Part shown: positions 11,832-24,939 of the stretch, piece by piece
Numbering within the stretch: position 1 is the stretch's first letter
Layout: every line of letters begins with the position of its first letter
Origin: Isoetes taiwanensis
Taxonomy: Eukaryota; Streptophyta; Lycopodiopsida; Isoetales; Isoetaceae
Length of the DNA stretch: 64,000 bases
Direction of reading: 5' to 3'
Assembly (NCBI GenBank): GCA_021234155.1
Contig: JAJEKV010000002.1
Coordinates: 5,990,025-6,054,024 of the forward strand
Translations under genes and position numbers: made by a program
The notes under the pieces: generated by a model
What the model was told of the DNA's origin: nothing
What the model saw: only the letters and a program-made list of their open reading frames with translations
The model's database searches: none

Positions 11832-12400
11832 ATGGCTCTACACTACATGCTCATCGTCTACACCTTTATTATGATCCTTGTCCAAGCAGAGGCTCAGTTG
11901 AGAATCGGGTATTATGCTAATACTTGTCCCTTTGCAGAGTCAATTGTTAAGGCTGGTGTTATCAAAGCCGCCCTCGAAGATCCTAGAGCTCCTGCTTCAT
12001 TGCTCCGTCTCCATTTCCATGATTGCTTTGTTGGGGTATGGCATTGTGCCTTCGTATGGCTTCTCCTGATAATATTTTTCGGTTTTGTAGTTGAAACTAA
12101 AATTCTCTTTTTCAACTTCCTTTACAAAATAAAAGTTTATATTGTTTGTATGTTCTAGAGTGTCAACTTGGTCTTTATGATGCACAATCTAAGATGTTAC
12201 TTTGGGTCTTCATATAGGGTTGTGATGCATCAATCTCTTGGATGTTGATGGTGGAGAAAAAACTGCATTTAGTAATGTTAATTCTGCACGTGGGTTTGAG
12301 TATATAGATGACATCAAATCCAAATTTGGAGAACTTATTGCCTACGGAGCGGTGTCGTAATGTGCAGATATATTAGCAATTGCGGCCGAGATGCCTAGTT
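11832..12400 (+). pseudogene. Class III secretory peroxidase pseudogene (exons 1-2, truncated)
   Basis: Intact members are secreted haem peroxidases of the plant cell wall that oxidise phenolics with H2O2. Exon 1 (11832-12035, 68 codons) is intact: a hydrophobic signal peptide ending near AEAQL, then YYANTCPFAE (conserved first Cys), and LLRLHFHDCFV with the catalytic distal Arg and His. The intron (12036-12217, GT...AG) is at the family's usual place before GCDAS. Exon 2 starts at 12218 but shifts frame after GCDASIS, then continues in another frame as GEKTAFSNVNSARGFE, IDDIKSKF and a stop just before CADILAIAA. Similarity ends near 12400. The proximal-His exons are absent. The kept intron shows this is a broken genomic copy, not a retrocopy. 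Confidence 0.9.
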
Positions 12401-12419
12401 TGGGTGGGATTTAAGGACT

Positions 12420-15400
12420 GGGCATGGAAAGGTTTGGCCAGATTGTGAGTAGGCAAGTTGGGTTGCTGCGTTTCGCGCAACTTGGGCGATTGGGGTGGAG
12501 GGTTGAATGGCGAGTTTCTCTGGCATCAAAAGCCATCTTGCTCTACCAAGTCCATTTCCCTGGCGTTGCAACCTAAATTCTAAGTATTCAGCGGTGGAGT
12601 CTTAATCGAAACGATATAATCTTCCGGGTATACCACATAATGGTCTTAGAAGTTTCTCCTAGTAAAACCCAAACATCTATTCCATCATAAATAATGATCT
12701 TTACCTTTTCCGATTGCATTTGTAGAGTTCACCCTGGTTTGCAAAATATTCATCATTTGGCGATTTGTTCAATTTCCTTGGGATGGAAAGCGGTTAACAT
12801 TGATTCCAATATTTTTTGAAGCAATTCGCGGTCCCTTTACGGGAGGATCCAAGTGTTATCTCAATTGGATCACGTGCTTGGTATGACAGTTGATAAAATT
12901 ACATTACAAGAATTTGGTTTGGGAAAAGGTTGTTTTACGATGAGGTCCTCTTTGTTGATGTATCAACCAATTTGGATTTCAAAGTTATAGCGAAATGAAT
13001 TCTTATTCCAAAGTAAATTTAGAGATGCAATGGTGAAGATGGGAATATTGGTCTATATTAACAATGGAGAAATGGTATCGCCTTCAAATTGAGTCAACCA
13101 TCAATTGCAAGGAAAAAACACTCATGTTTGATTTTTTTATTTCTTGAACTGCTCGAGCTTATGAATGATGACTTTCTTCTTCTTAACTACGAAAGGGATA
13201 ATGAAAAGAATAAAATGCGTTATTTTTATAGTCCCACGAGACCAATCGACCTCGGTGGGTTACCAAAGTGGGTGCAAGTTGCATTAGAGAACTTATGAGA
13301 TTGATTATATGACTACGTGCATCCCAACTGCACGCCTGTACATTAGTTGCAAATTGTAGCATATATAATGCGAATTGAATTACATTGGAATGGAATTTTT
13401 ATGTCCATAGAAGAGACTTTAAAGGCCTAGGGGCGTAAACAAAAGAACATAATAGAACATTATTGTCCATCAATACTTGAGGATCCCAAGCGTACCGGGT
13501 AAAAGTATGGCTTACCATTATTTTAAGTTAATACTATGGGTGATTTCTTGAAACAATTATTATTAATTATATGTGAGTGAATTTCTTTTAATGAGTATAT
13601 TCATTTTATAGGTGATTATTTTCTTTGGTATGTTTGTTTTTCGCACGACACCAACAACAAATATAAAGGTATTAAAATATCAAATAATTATTGAGGGACT
13701 TATTGAAGCTATTGAACACCATTGAAATGTTAATTGTCATTACCAAACTTATTGAATGAACATAAGGGTACTTTCATTTGTATTGTAAAATTGGCATTAC
13801 ATGGAACCTCTACTCTCCATGTATCTTTTATGTAAGCCGTTTGTTTGATGATATACTAATTATTGTTGTCTTATTTTGGATAAACATTTGTTATAGGTCT
13901 CCTTGTGTGCATGAAGTTTGTGATAGGTTCCAGATGCCCTATCATGGGGAAGGTATCAACTCTGGTAGTACGGTGTATACAACCTTATTATTGCGTCAGT
14001 TCTCATCTGTGACCAGGCTCGTTGGCGCTGCATCCTCGGTAGGGCCTGTGTCGTACGTCTTGACGCAATTTAGCTAGTCTAAAATACCCACCGTAGACCT
14101 TTTTCCATGTATATGCTCTCACTCCAACTTTACCACAATCTGGATTCACGGCGCAAATTAGGCTGGAAAGCAGGCAATACTTTTGATTTATAAAGTGGGT
14201 TTGTGCCAAAAATTTTGTAGACTTAGAGATACTTTTAAGTAAGGCGATTGTCTTTCAAATCTTTGATTATTGGAGTATAAAGACATTGGCATCAACCAAT
14301 CTATTTGTTTGGGTCCATCCATCGCTTATGTTGCATTCAGCTGTATTTAAAGTAGAAGTAGATTTGTTGAAAATTACAAAACTATCCAAATTACAATGGA
14401 AAAATGCTGGAATTACATCTAAGTATTATATCGCCAGCATCCAAACTCACTTACTAGAATGTAGAATATTCTTAGACTCGGCAAACCACAGCGACTACGA
14501 ATTTTTTACCATAGAGGCAAAAATTTTAAGACTTTCATTTACAATAGGCAGTTAGTGCCGATGAAGCGATAAAGTCATATTCTATTCTATTTACAATAAT
14601 GTCATAATCAAAAAGCAGTATTTTCTAAGATATGATTGTGGAAGGTTAAATAATGGTATTGTATTGAAATACATATTTGGATGATGGTGGCACACAGGTT
14701 TTGTTTGAAGCAAGCGTGGGGTTAATGTGTTAGAGAGTTTTTTTGATTTAGTTGGGTCGAGGCGTTCTGTATGGCGGCATGGAATCTGGGAAGCGGATTC
14801 AGAGGAGTCCGCTGACCGTGAGGCCGAGGAGGCGGGAATACGCTCGGCGACCCGGTTCGAGCCCGCCTAATATGGCGGGTGTGACTTCAAATTTACACTT
14901 GCTCGCCTTACTGTGTGGCCGGAATCATCTGCGGCTTTTTTCCACTCCGGGCCGGAATCAGTCGATTTCCAATGTTGTTATCGTTTTGATTTTGTCTTGG
15001 GCTGCCGAAGGGTAAAGATTAATGGCGCCCATAGGCGCTATGAGATCAGGCAATACTTAAGCCATGGCGGCCAGGGTTACCATAGTATTGTTCCACATCG
15101 CTTACGGTACCTCCCACTCCGATTATCCACGTAACCTATTCTTTCCAGTTCAACAGCTTAAAGTTCAACTTTGTTCATGTCGAGCGAGCCGAATTCTTTG
15201 GTTTGTAGCTTGTCTTTTGGAGATTTGTTGTTAGTCGCAGCTTCTTGGTAATGCAAAGTTGAATGGCCGGATTACCAAAGTGGCGCACATTATCCTGCCA
15301 AGAGTCCCGATTTTCGTCAATTTTGTGATGAACCCGTGTCGAACTTGTCAAAAAGTTTAGAGAACCGCAAAAAGAGGTCCCTTCATTAGTAATATATAGA

Positions 15401-18400
15401 ACGGCTAGTCCAAAAGAAGAGGCTTGAGGTAGGCGACATATCGACTTGAAATCCATATCATTTGAAGGGCTACAGGGAAACAAATTATCTTACGATATAG
15501 CCTTTCCATTTTTCAAAGAGATCGAGAGGAGAATATTAGGAGGAGATGGCGTGGGGATTAAGAGCACACGGAGAATCTGAGATGAGGGAATATTCCTTAA
15601 GAAAGGGCTTTGTGGATTTTTGCCTCACACTAGGCTATAGCCCTTCTTAGCCCAGCCACTTTATTGGCTCCCCTAAATTATTCGTGACCAAGGAGGAGGG
15701 ATTCATTAGCAAATCCCTGAATTCTAGCGAAATCCTCACCAGCAGAAATTCATCCTATCCCAGGTTCATGACACGCTTGCACTTTATATATAGGCATCTT
15801 TGCGAGGGTTTTGGCGATTTGATTGGAGGATTCCTTAAGCGAATGCTGGATTTACTCAAGCCGAATCCTCCTGCGATTGGAGGATTAAGCCAAAGCGAAT
15901 CCTCTGGTTGATCTAGTCCAATTTGGGGGCCAGATAGCGTCGTTCTACTTCTGCTTCTGCGTCCTCATGGCGTTTTGTTGAAATCATACAATACTTTTAC
16001 AAAATAATTTAACAAAACCAAATACGTCTAAAGATGAGGGAATACTTCAAAGCGCCTCCTACAGGGAGATGGGTGCCCATGGCAGAGCTTCGTAATCCTT
16101 GAGCTGGATTGGGCGGGGTTCGATTCGAACTCATGTGATGATGGAATCTGTTCATACGTTTGAGTTGTATTGGGTAACATTAACGTGACCGGGCCGAATA
16201 GAGATGCCAAATAGTATTTTAACCAATGGTTATTGGTTTAGTACTAAATCGGGTCAACAGAGTGGGTTGGCCGGAGGAGACCACACGTAGTGACACGAGC
16301 ATGCGCAAATGACGCCCACGATCCACGGGCAGCGATAATACATGAATTAGCGATAGCCACAATGCGATTCTTGTTGCGTCTCCAAGGAATTGTATGCTTC
16401 TACAAATCAAATTATTAGCATGCATGGTGAAAATTATCAATACTAAAGATACAACCGGGGATACCAAGATGGGGTAGGATCGCGTACATTAAATACAACC
16501 CAAGCATGATAAATTTCTTCCGGATATTTTGCAGGCGGAGCAAATCGCTTGGAGGAGGTGCGGGGAACACAGGCACCAAATTAAAACACTACATGGTTTT
16601 CCCATGGTTGTGACTAGAAAACCATTCTACAAAATGATACATGTTTGTGGGTTGATATCATTAAAAACCATATTAGATTACAGAAATAACCAATACATGT
16701 TTGTGGGTTGATATCATTAAAAACCATATTAGAGCTACACTAATGGGTTATTTGTGAGTTTGTTAGGGTAATTGTTATTAGCTATGGTAATTGTTAATAG
16801 CCTCCTTGTAGGATTTTAAAGTGAAGCACCTTATGTTGGTAAGTATGTGGTATAATAACGGTGTTTTAATGGTATGGTTTATCCTATGGGTATAACACGA
16901 TGGTGGGGATGTGGTTTTAATATCTTTGCTCCCCATTAATGTGTGATTCTATAGTGTGGTTAGTTATTGGTGAACTAGCATGGCTAATTGTCGCCATTAA
17001 ATACACATGGTTAAAAATATAGGTTAGATTCAAATTACTAGTAGTATTAGTAATAGTTTATTCCAAATGTATAGTTTGTTATACATTATCTTCAGGTATC
17101 ATTTACCTCAGCCAATGATGATAGCAGGTAACACTTTTTATTTGTTTTAAGCTTTTGTTGCTTTGTTTGGCTTTAAAGTCTGTTGGGGGTGTGTTTGTTT
17201 GTTTTAAAACTTGTTTCAAAGGTATTTAACAAATATTAAAGGAGATATTGGATGGTATTTGTTGTTGCTTATTAGGTCAGTATTCAATGCATGCTTTAAT
17301 GGGAAGCGAGGATTTGAACTAACCATTTCAAAACTCACATAAACAATAGGTAATCTTACAAAAGACCAACCTTACACTTATAGTATAAATATCAAAACTC
17401 GTGGTTAAAAGCTCTATCTTATAAAAAAGTATTAACTTTACTTAACTAAGTACATAATAAAAAGCAAAGCAATATCACGGCTTAAACAAAATCTACCTCT
17501 ACTTATAGTCCGGGTGATTACATTTTAAATTAATGCAATAAAATTGAAAGATAACTTCTTACTTTACCAAAGGTCTACTAAAGATATATAAATTGTACCA
17601 AGATCACGACATATAAAAGCCTATAAACTCCACCTTGTAGCGAGAAGGGTGGAAAGCTATTTTACTCAAGCTATGTTGGAGATATACTTCTCAAACTATG
17701 TTGGATCTCCGCTTTCGTTTCGAACTTTTAAAAATGGAAAAACCTCAATGTGCGTTGTTTCCGGTTGGGTTCGAGGAAGCGAATGTTTTAATGGCGCTTT
17801 TTTGGCAAAGCCAGTGCGGACCAAGATTTTGCACCCGAAATTACGCCACTTGATGCTTATAGATAGCATAACAAATACATCTAAGTTAGAACACCACCAT
17901 AACCGGCGAAACTTCCATATTTTCGAGAGTGCTTAGTTTCCACGAGAAGATGCTAAATTCAACCTTCTTATACCTCTAAATTTCCCTTGGTATCTGCATT
18001 GTAGTATAAAGAATCCGGGTTATAATTGTAAAGAAAATAAAAGGGAAGAACTAAATACTTAACAACGATGTAAGGAGAACACGGGGTAGAATTAGGTTCA
18101 AATAGCAAACCCAACATGGGCATGGCAAAGGTAAGGGCTCATTTGCGGTGGAATATGTTGCGGGAGGTGACATCTACCTTATAGCTGAAAAAAACAAATC
18201 GCTCATTGATTTGACTCCATTATTTAAAGTCTTCAGCCCCATAGAAGCGAAGATTGCGAGAAAGAATACTGTGTAATGGATTGTTTAAGAGCTAGAATGA
18301 AAAGAAGAGGTGCGGTAGCGAAGCTACAGAATTACCTTCCGTAATAGGGTTGCCGGTCCAACTCGGCTCTCAAATGGGTTTGCAGTTAAAGAGCCACTTT

Positions 18401-19300
18401 GGATATACCATCGCAAGCTTATCACGTAGCCATATTAAGCAATCGCTCCATTGATGCGAGAAAATGGTGAGAAACAACGCTACCAGAGAGATTTTATAGG
18501 AGCGATATGAGCACCATACCATAGCATAGCGGCATTCCGATGGCCTCATGCTTTCCGGAGAAAAACTTTGTATCCGACCCGGTTAGTAGAGGCATGGCCG
18601 TAAAGCTGATGCTCCATACTTTCGAAGAAGAAAAAACTTTGTATCGACCAGTTAAGTAGAGCGCCATGCAAAGCCGAAACCAAAAATTAGGGTCTCCGGT
18701 ATTTGTTACAAAGAATTTCATTAAGCTGGCTCTATGATTCTTCTTCTTCGCCGTGAGCTTTGGATCAACAGATTTACCTACCGTTGATTACAGCTTTCTG
18801 TGGTAGAGGCATGCGAGCACCGAATAAGGTACCTGCGGAGGAAGCGATTAACCTGCTTTAATTAGAACACCTTGTCGCAAGCGGTGGTGTCGATTACCGA
18901 ATCATTTTGTGATGGCCAGGTTGGGTCCGGATGGCAAGAGCTGGGTCTTTTTTTGTTAACTCACGGAGAATCACAGAACTTTGTGATAAACCTAGGCGTG
19001 GGTGATAAGCCTAGGCTACGTGGGATTGATATCGAGAGGAGGCGTGGTTGGGTTGGGGTGAGGCGACTGCTATGGAGTTAAAGTCAATCCCTTGCTTCGC
19101 TGTTATGGTGAGATAATATTTCGCCCTCGAGAGACTTCCAGCGTTTGCTCGACCGTCTCAAGGGATTAACCCCCTCTCCAATAATAGATCAAGAGAAAAT
19201 AAAGGATGGATAAATCGTTTAAAAACTTTACCCAGGTACATGGTAATTTTTTCATTATCATTATCTCATACGGTGGGAAAAGTATAAGAAGGTTAATCGC
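12420..19300. other. Long stretch without recognisable genes
   Basis: No ORF longer than about 100 codons and none with a recognisable family signature on either strand. Small items only: a B-box-like GGTTCGAGCCC at 14854-14864, a direct repeat at 16637-16733, and a diverged duplication of about 50 bp at 18556-18605 and 18625-18674. The base composition shifts several times, suggesting old nested insertions. Confidence 0.55.
16637..16733 (+). repeat. Exact 41-bp direct repeat
   Basis: 41 bp at 16637-16677 (starting ATACATGTTTGTGGG) recurs identically at 16693-16733, with a 15-bp spacer. The lack of divergence suggests a recent slippage or repair event. Confidence 0.85.
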
Positions 19301-19318
19301 CTTTTCGAGCTATATCAC

Positions 19319-19690
19319 ATGGCGCATTTCTTCAAAGTAGCATTTAAACTCCATTATTTACCTGCTGGGTTTGAGCTAGGGCAGATGAACAAGTTCCAAA
19401 ATGTGGTTCAAGAAGATAAAGTAGAAGTGTACGCCAATGCATTCAGTGGATATCAGAACTATTACCCACTACTCGCGACAAAGGGCACAATTAGCTCTAA
19501 CAAGTTTATTCGTGGGCTCAAGCCGGAGTTGACTTTGCTAGTCGGAGGAGTAACTTATCGCAGCTTAGAAGAAACTATCCGAGTCTTCAAGTTTAAAGAG
19601 CAAGTCCAGAATCGGATTAATAAAAGTCGGGAGGAAACAAACCAACCTTCCGCGATCTCGTCAAGCAATGACAGCTTCAGCTATTATGTG
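19319..19690 (+). pseudogene. Ty3/gypsy-type gag remnant
   Basis: The open frame from 19319 carries the typical retrotransposon gag core: a spaced series with VEVYANAFSGYQNYYPLL followed by NKFIRGLKPELTLLV and an E-E-T-x-R-x-F-x-F-K-E helix, matching the V-x-x-Y-x-x-x-F ... K-F-x-x-G-L-x-P-E pattern of gypsy gag. After about 19690 the sequence loses similarity, and no zinc knuckle is seen in frame. The upstream part is missing or decayed. It has the same orientation as the methyltransferase-like gene at 20.7 kb and the gypsy pol remnant at 24.9 kb. Confidence 0.6.
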
Positions 19691-20727
19691 AAGTTGTTTG
19701 CCTTTTCGCACAAGATAATGCTTACAAGGAACGCAGTCGCGATCTCTTACAGAATTATTTGTGGCATTAATGCGACAGATCGCAGTCGCGATTTTGTCGA
19801 GAAGTTGGGGTTTTGGCTTCGAACACTGCAAGGTAGCAATATATAGCATTTAGTGAATCGGATTACTACTATGGCAAAGCAACCTCCTAGAATCTACGCA
19901 GTTGTAAAAACAGAATCAGAACAAGTCATAAGTAGCTCACATTGCAAACATACTCTTAAAGGCAAATAACAACCCAGATTGGAAGGAAGATGTTATTTCA
20001 AAGAGAATCACGTTTGTTGCCATAGTCGCCATGAAGAAAGAACAAAAACAAAGAGAAATGGAGCTTGCCTTCCTTGCTATGATCAAATAAACGAGCGTGT
20101 CAAGTTTTTTGAAGCACGACAAGCCCGATCGGCTGCACCCTGGAGATCCACAAGAGTGATCGGGTCCAAGAAGCGGCCAAACCTCCAAAACCTTCAGGTG
20201 CTATGTATGAAATGGAAGCACCTTTCTTCTTGCTGCAAGAATTGCAATGCAACCTAGTCCTCATTTTTTGAATTTGAATTCTGTTCTTGCTCGATCAGTA
20301 ATTGGGCGTGTAACGTGGCGGGTCAATTCTGCCAGGTGCCTTAGGGTACCAGAATTCGCCTCGTATTAATCTTGCTGGCTGCCAGACCCCGAGTTCAAAA
20401 AATGTCACTTTCCGAATACACTTTAATGAGTCTATTTCTGAAAGTGTCATTTTCATGGTACATTTTTCAAATTTCTTGTGTCCTTCATTTTGATGGCGGG
20501 ATTCAAAATTTTCCTCAAAAGGACACTATTTTACCTGGATCCCGCCAACCATGAATATCGCCGCATGCCATGAATACGCCTTCCACCATAAATACACCGT
20601 CCGCCATAAATACACCATAATTACGCCACCATTCATAAATACACCACAATAGTTATATCTATTTCCGTCTATAGATTTCCGCCTCCGCCTAAGCGATACC
20701 TCCGCCTCTGCCTAGGATACTCAACAG

Positions 20728-23299
20728 TTGCAGTTTGTGGAGTACATGCTCAGATGGCAGAATTATGATCCTTCTCTAATGATTGCGAGCAAGCTAAATA
20801 AGCCACCTAGTGCAAAGAATGTTCCTACGAGCGCTAAGGGTTACGGATGGAGCCTTCCATCATACGACTCCCTTTCTCTCGCTGGGATCAAAGGGAATCG
20901 TGATCTGCAAGTGCAGGAATGACTTGGCAAATGATAAGAAGCCACCTTCTTGTGCAATTAAGGCCAAGAAGGATAACAAGATGCCCCAGGTCATGGATAC
21001 TAATTGACTGAGAGCCGTAGCTAAGAAAAGGCAAGTGGTTCCCTTGGCCACTCTCGGTGAGCCATCTCATGCCAAGGAACAAACATAGGTTCAAAGTGGT
21101 AATCCTATGTGCTCTGTAGTAGAGAATCCCACAGAACCAAGACTGATTATGCCTCCATCTTAGACAACTGATAAGCCAAAAGATACCTCTGCTCCAAAGA
21201 TTAAAAAAATTAAGATTAACTTGAGGAAGTTAAATATAGACCCATCTAAAAAACAATCCACTTCCACTACACCTACATCTTCTGATATCCCCACAGCTTC
21301 ATCATTTGCTCTCACCTATCCTAGTGCAGTACGCCTGCCTCCTGAACTAAAATTTAATCCGGCAACCATGACATTGACGGTGAAGGAGCTAAAAGATGAA
21401 AAGCAATTCATATTCATGCAATAAGAGCCTTGGTCCAAGTTTATGCAGGTTGTTTCTAAGTGGACGGGCAGGAAACTTGTGGATGATCATGGTGAATTGC
21501 CTGATAGGCCCACCAAAGATTTCTTCAGCAAAATCTTTTTGCGCTACTTACGTGGTATGTCAAATGAGGAAGTTTCACAGCTTATGGATGAAATTTTAGA
21601 AGGAAAGACATACTTGAAAGTGCAGTCAGGATATGCTGGTCATTATGACCGTAAACAAAGGGCAATCGACATCAGGACACTCACTCTTATGCGCCGAGAA
21701 ACATTGTCCTATGCTAATAGCATTATGGACCATTGCTATGCCAGTTTTGAGGAGGTTGCAAGCAAGTTTCCACGAGCAGCGGCTCCTTGACATTGCAGGA
21801 TTTGATTTTGAGTATATCAAAGCTAACTAAAACAAGGACCATGTGCAGGGGAATCTTCCAGATGTCTTTCTTGAATAAATCAGGTCTATTCTTAAGCCAG
21901 AAGAAGCAAACAAGCTGAAAGAAAAGAAAAATACCATCTACAGGGTGACTAAACACGAAATACCTGTAAAAACATCAGAGCCGCAAAACGCGACAATGGT
22001 GTTCATTGACATGAGGAGGTATACTACAGTATGGGATGTAAAGAAATATCTGGACCTCTTCAACAGGATTGCTATCATGACTACTGCCAAGGTCTATCAC
22101 ATTCTCATGTTTTTGAGATCTGATCAACTATCTAATTGCTAATATAGCCAAGGTCAGGTGCAAGGTAGTTCGCATGTATCCATTGCTTATGAAGAGCAGG
22201 GCTGGGTAAGCAAGAAGATGGTCAAAGAGTTCCAATACCACATCACGCATGTGACCATTAATAGAAGTGAGGCTTGCATGATTCCCTTGCAGCCTAGTTT
22301 GGAACTCAGATTGACACAGGTGAACAATGCCCCGAAAAGCACTCCCATTCCGAAACACGAGATTACAGGCAATAAAGAGCAGGATGAGAAATTGAAGAAA
22401 AAAAACATGATGTATTTCACAGGCAAGCCTAAGTTTTCTTGGGCGAACATGGATGATGACTTTATTCTGAAAAGTCAAGCCAAGACATCTTACATTTATC
22501 ACATAGTTAACGAACTAGTTCCCATTGACGGGTCTGTTCTTGATTTTTTCTCAGCGGGTACAGCCTCTAGGGTGGCTTTGATCCAGGGAAAACGGAGTGT
22601 GTCATTCGAAGATGACGCTAAGGTATGTCATTTCCCGGTATCATTTTTTGAAACCTTGGAGAAGATGCCAGGCCAAGCCCCCACGCGGAGGAAGAAAATA
22701 ATGTAAAGGATGACCAAGTAAATACGGATCAGCCCGACGTAAATATTACTCAGCATACAGATTTGACTAATTTGGATGACATGTTGGATAAATTAGATGT
22801 CAAAGGCTATGAAGAGAGGCTGGCAGAAGCTAGGGCCCTCATAGAAGGAGCTGAAAAGAAATGCGAAGAGCTTGATCCAAAGTTCGAGAAGTTAGAATTA
22901 TTAAACCAGCAGCTTGATACAGCAATGCCCATGCTCACAGGAAAATCAGTCGAGAAGCGCACTTGCTCGACGTTTGAATATATAGGATCTGATCAAGCAC
23001 ATATTGAGGATGAGGCAAAGGACAGTAACCCGAAACGGTTAAAGAAGAATGGCAGTCCTGAATTTAGCAAGTTGCTACAGCAGGAATTATTAGGAGGTAC
23101 AGACAGCATGGAGACCGAAATGTCATCGGGTTCTGAACATGTCAGAAAATTAGCTGAGGCAATGGAAGTGGACATGCCTATTGTTACTGGCTATACAGAA
23201 ATGGAAATGTCACAAACTATAGCAGCAGGCCAGACATATATTACAAGAATATCAAAGCAGCTTGGTATTGTTCCAGGTTCTATCCAGGAGACACAGTGA
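20728..23299 (+). pseudogene. Decayed gene with DNA N6/N4-methyltransferase-like domain
   Basis: A single coding path runs through four segments: 20728-20922; about 20900-21790 with in-frame stops at 21005, 21086, 21161 and 21422; about 21780-22706 with stops at 21828, 21876 and 22140; and 22763-23299. The N-terminal part is Lys/Pro/Ser-rich linker. The middle (about 21443-21790) is a helical region of unknown type. At about 22000 comes VFIDMRRYTTVWD, placed like the DPPY catalytic motif IV followed by W-D. At about 22500-22610 comes DGSVLDFFSAGTASRVAL then GKR and FEDD, which fits SAM-binding motif I of class-beta methyltransferases, where IV precedes I. The last 178 codons contain a coiled coil rich in Glu/Lys/Leu. 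If the reading is right, DPPY is altered to D-M-R-x-Y. I do not recognise the family by name. The domain call is from motif pattern only. Confidence 0.5.
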
Positions 23300-24183
23300 A
23301 ATCACCGTGGCGATTGTTCTCACCTATTTTCATAATTTGATATCTAATTTACCAATGGCCTAATTAACACATGTACTTAATTGCCAATGTAAACGATGGG
23401 AATGTAATATATTTTCCAAATTTTCCTACTATCGTGTCTCTTCTGTTTTATCACAATCTTATCTCAATTTAATATGTCTTGTGCTTCCATAAATCGCTAT
23501 GGCGATCTGTTCGAGCAATTCAAATCATATTTTAGAGGTTGAATTGAATATGGAATCTCGCGTTAGACATTTTCAGGCGGTGACAGGCCGTCACTTGTCT
23601 GAGCGCCTCCTCTTGACGGCAGGCGTGGCCTTTGACTGCGTGGTCTGCTTGGTCTTCTGCGGGGCTTTTGACGACTGACCTGTGCCTGGCTGTGGATCCT
23701 TGGCCTTGACTTGGTCCGTCGTATGCATGAATAGTCATGTACCAGAACGTACAGGACTAACACTTATAAAGCCCGCTTTCAGTAGGTCCTTTAGATGAGC
23801 TTTAAGTTCTAGCAAATTGCGCTTCGCGAGTCTATATGATGGCTTTATCATTGGTTTGATGTGGGGGACAAGCTTTTATCTCACATGCAATGAGGAATCT
23901 TCTATGGAAATGTAATGTTCCTTTAATTAGCCCAACCTAACCAACTGGCCGAAATATCTGAATATTTATGGAAAATCCATCCCACCCTGGTGATATCAAG
24001 AAGCGCCACACCAATATCTCCCATGGGTCCGTTAAAATATCTCCCACTAGAATTATGCTCGTCCTCGAACATCACAAGACCATAGACCACTCCATCCTAT
24101 GGTTTACAAGACCAAGCCACGACAATATTGTCCAATGGTATCCAAGTCATACATACCCCCGTGAAGACTCAAACTCGAGCTCT

Positions 24184-24199
24184 GCTCTAACACCAAATG
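24184..24199 (-). promoter_or_regulatory. Degenerate primer-binding site and LTR edge (minus strand)
   Basis: The minus strand reads TGGTGTTAGAGC at 24195-24184, 10 of 12 matches to the initiator Met-tRNA site seen at 1179-1190. A possible LTR edge (plus strand TGTAAC) begins at 24198. This would be a second minus-strand LTR element; its LTR would extend rightward, but I could not find the other edge. Confidence 0.35.
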
Positions 24200-24939
24200 T
24201 AACATTTCTAATCGATATGTCATTTTATAACTGGGTAAAACCGCCTAGATGTTTATAAGTAGTTGCTTCTACCCATTTATGTCGGTGTCTCAGAAATGCC
24301 CCACAGGCACATTCAAGGACCAAATACTCAAGCATTCTCCTATGGGCCTGTTACAGGAAAGTGGTCATCATACTCTACAAGGAGTTCTTTATCTATTATG
24401 GAAGCTCTTCTTCCACTTGAGTTGCACTTGGTTCAAAGAATTACTATGGTTAACTCCACATGCTTATCAATAGCTTCATTCAATTGCTCAAAAGACATCA
24501 ACTTAAGCTCTCGAGTTAGGTGGCTACCTTCCATGGACTCTAGGCATATCCATGAGACAGACACATCCATTGTCACGAATACCAAAGATTGTTCTAATTC
24601 GAGACGCTAATATTCTCATGCTTAAAGACAAGCCAGAGTCACAACCAAACTTGACTCCAAACATTTAGCATTCGTTTATTACTATTCAATCTGAACACCC
24701 CGACAGATATCAAACACCACTTTTTGAGCATCAACTCTTAAACTTTTCAAGAGATACAAACACACCTTCTACATGGAGCTATAAAGATTTGCATGGCATA
24801 GAAAAGGAATTGGGTGGACTTGCCATGCCTACCAAACTGGATTCATGTCTATTTAGCAATGAGAGTATAAGTTCAATCTAAACTATCATGATCGTATCAA
24901 AGGAAAAATTGATAAGCTTTTAGCAGTTAGTCTTATTTA

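Noticed and set aside
20728-22706. In-frame stops as a cytosine-deamination signature or as sites recoded by U-to-C RNA editing
   Set aside because: Every stop codon is one C-to-T step from CAA, CAG or CGA, so the pattern carries no information. Fern U-to-C editing acts in organelles, and frameshifts are also present.
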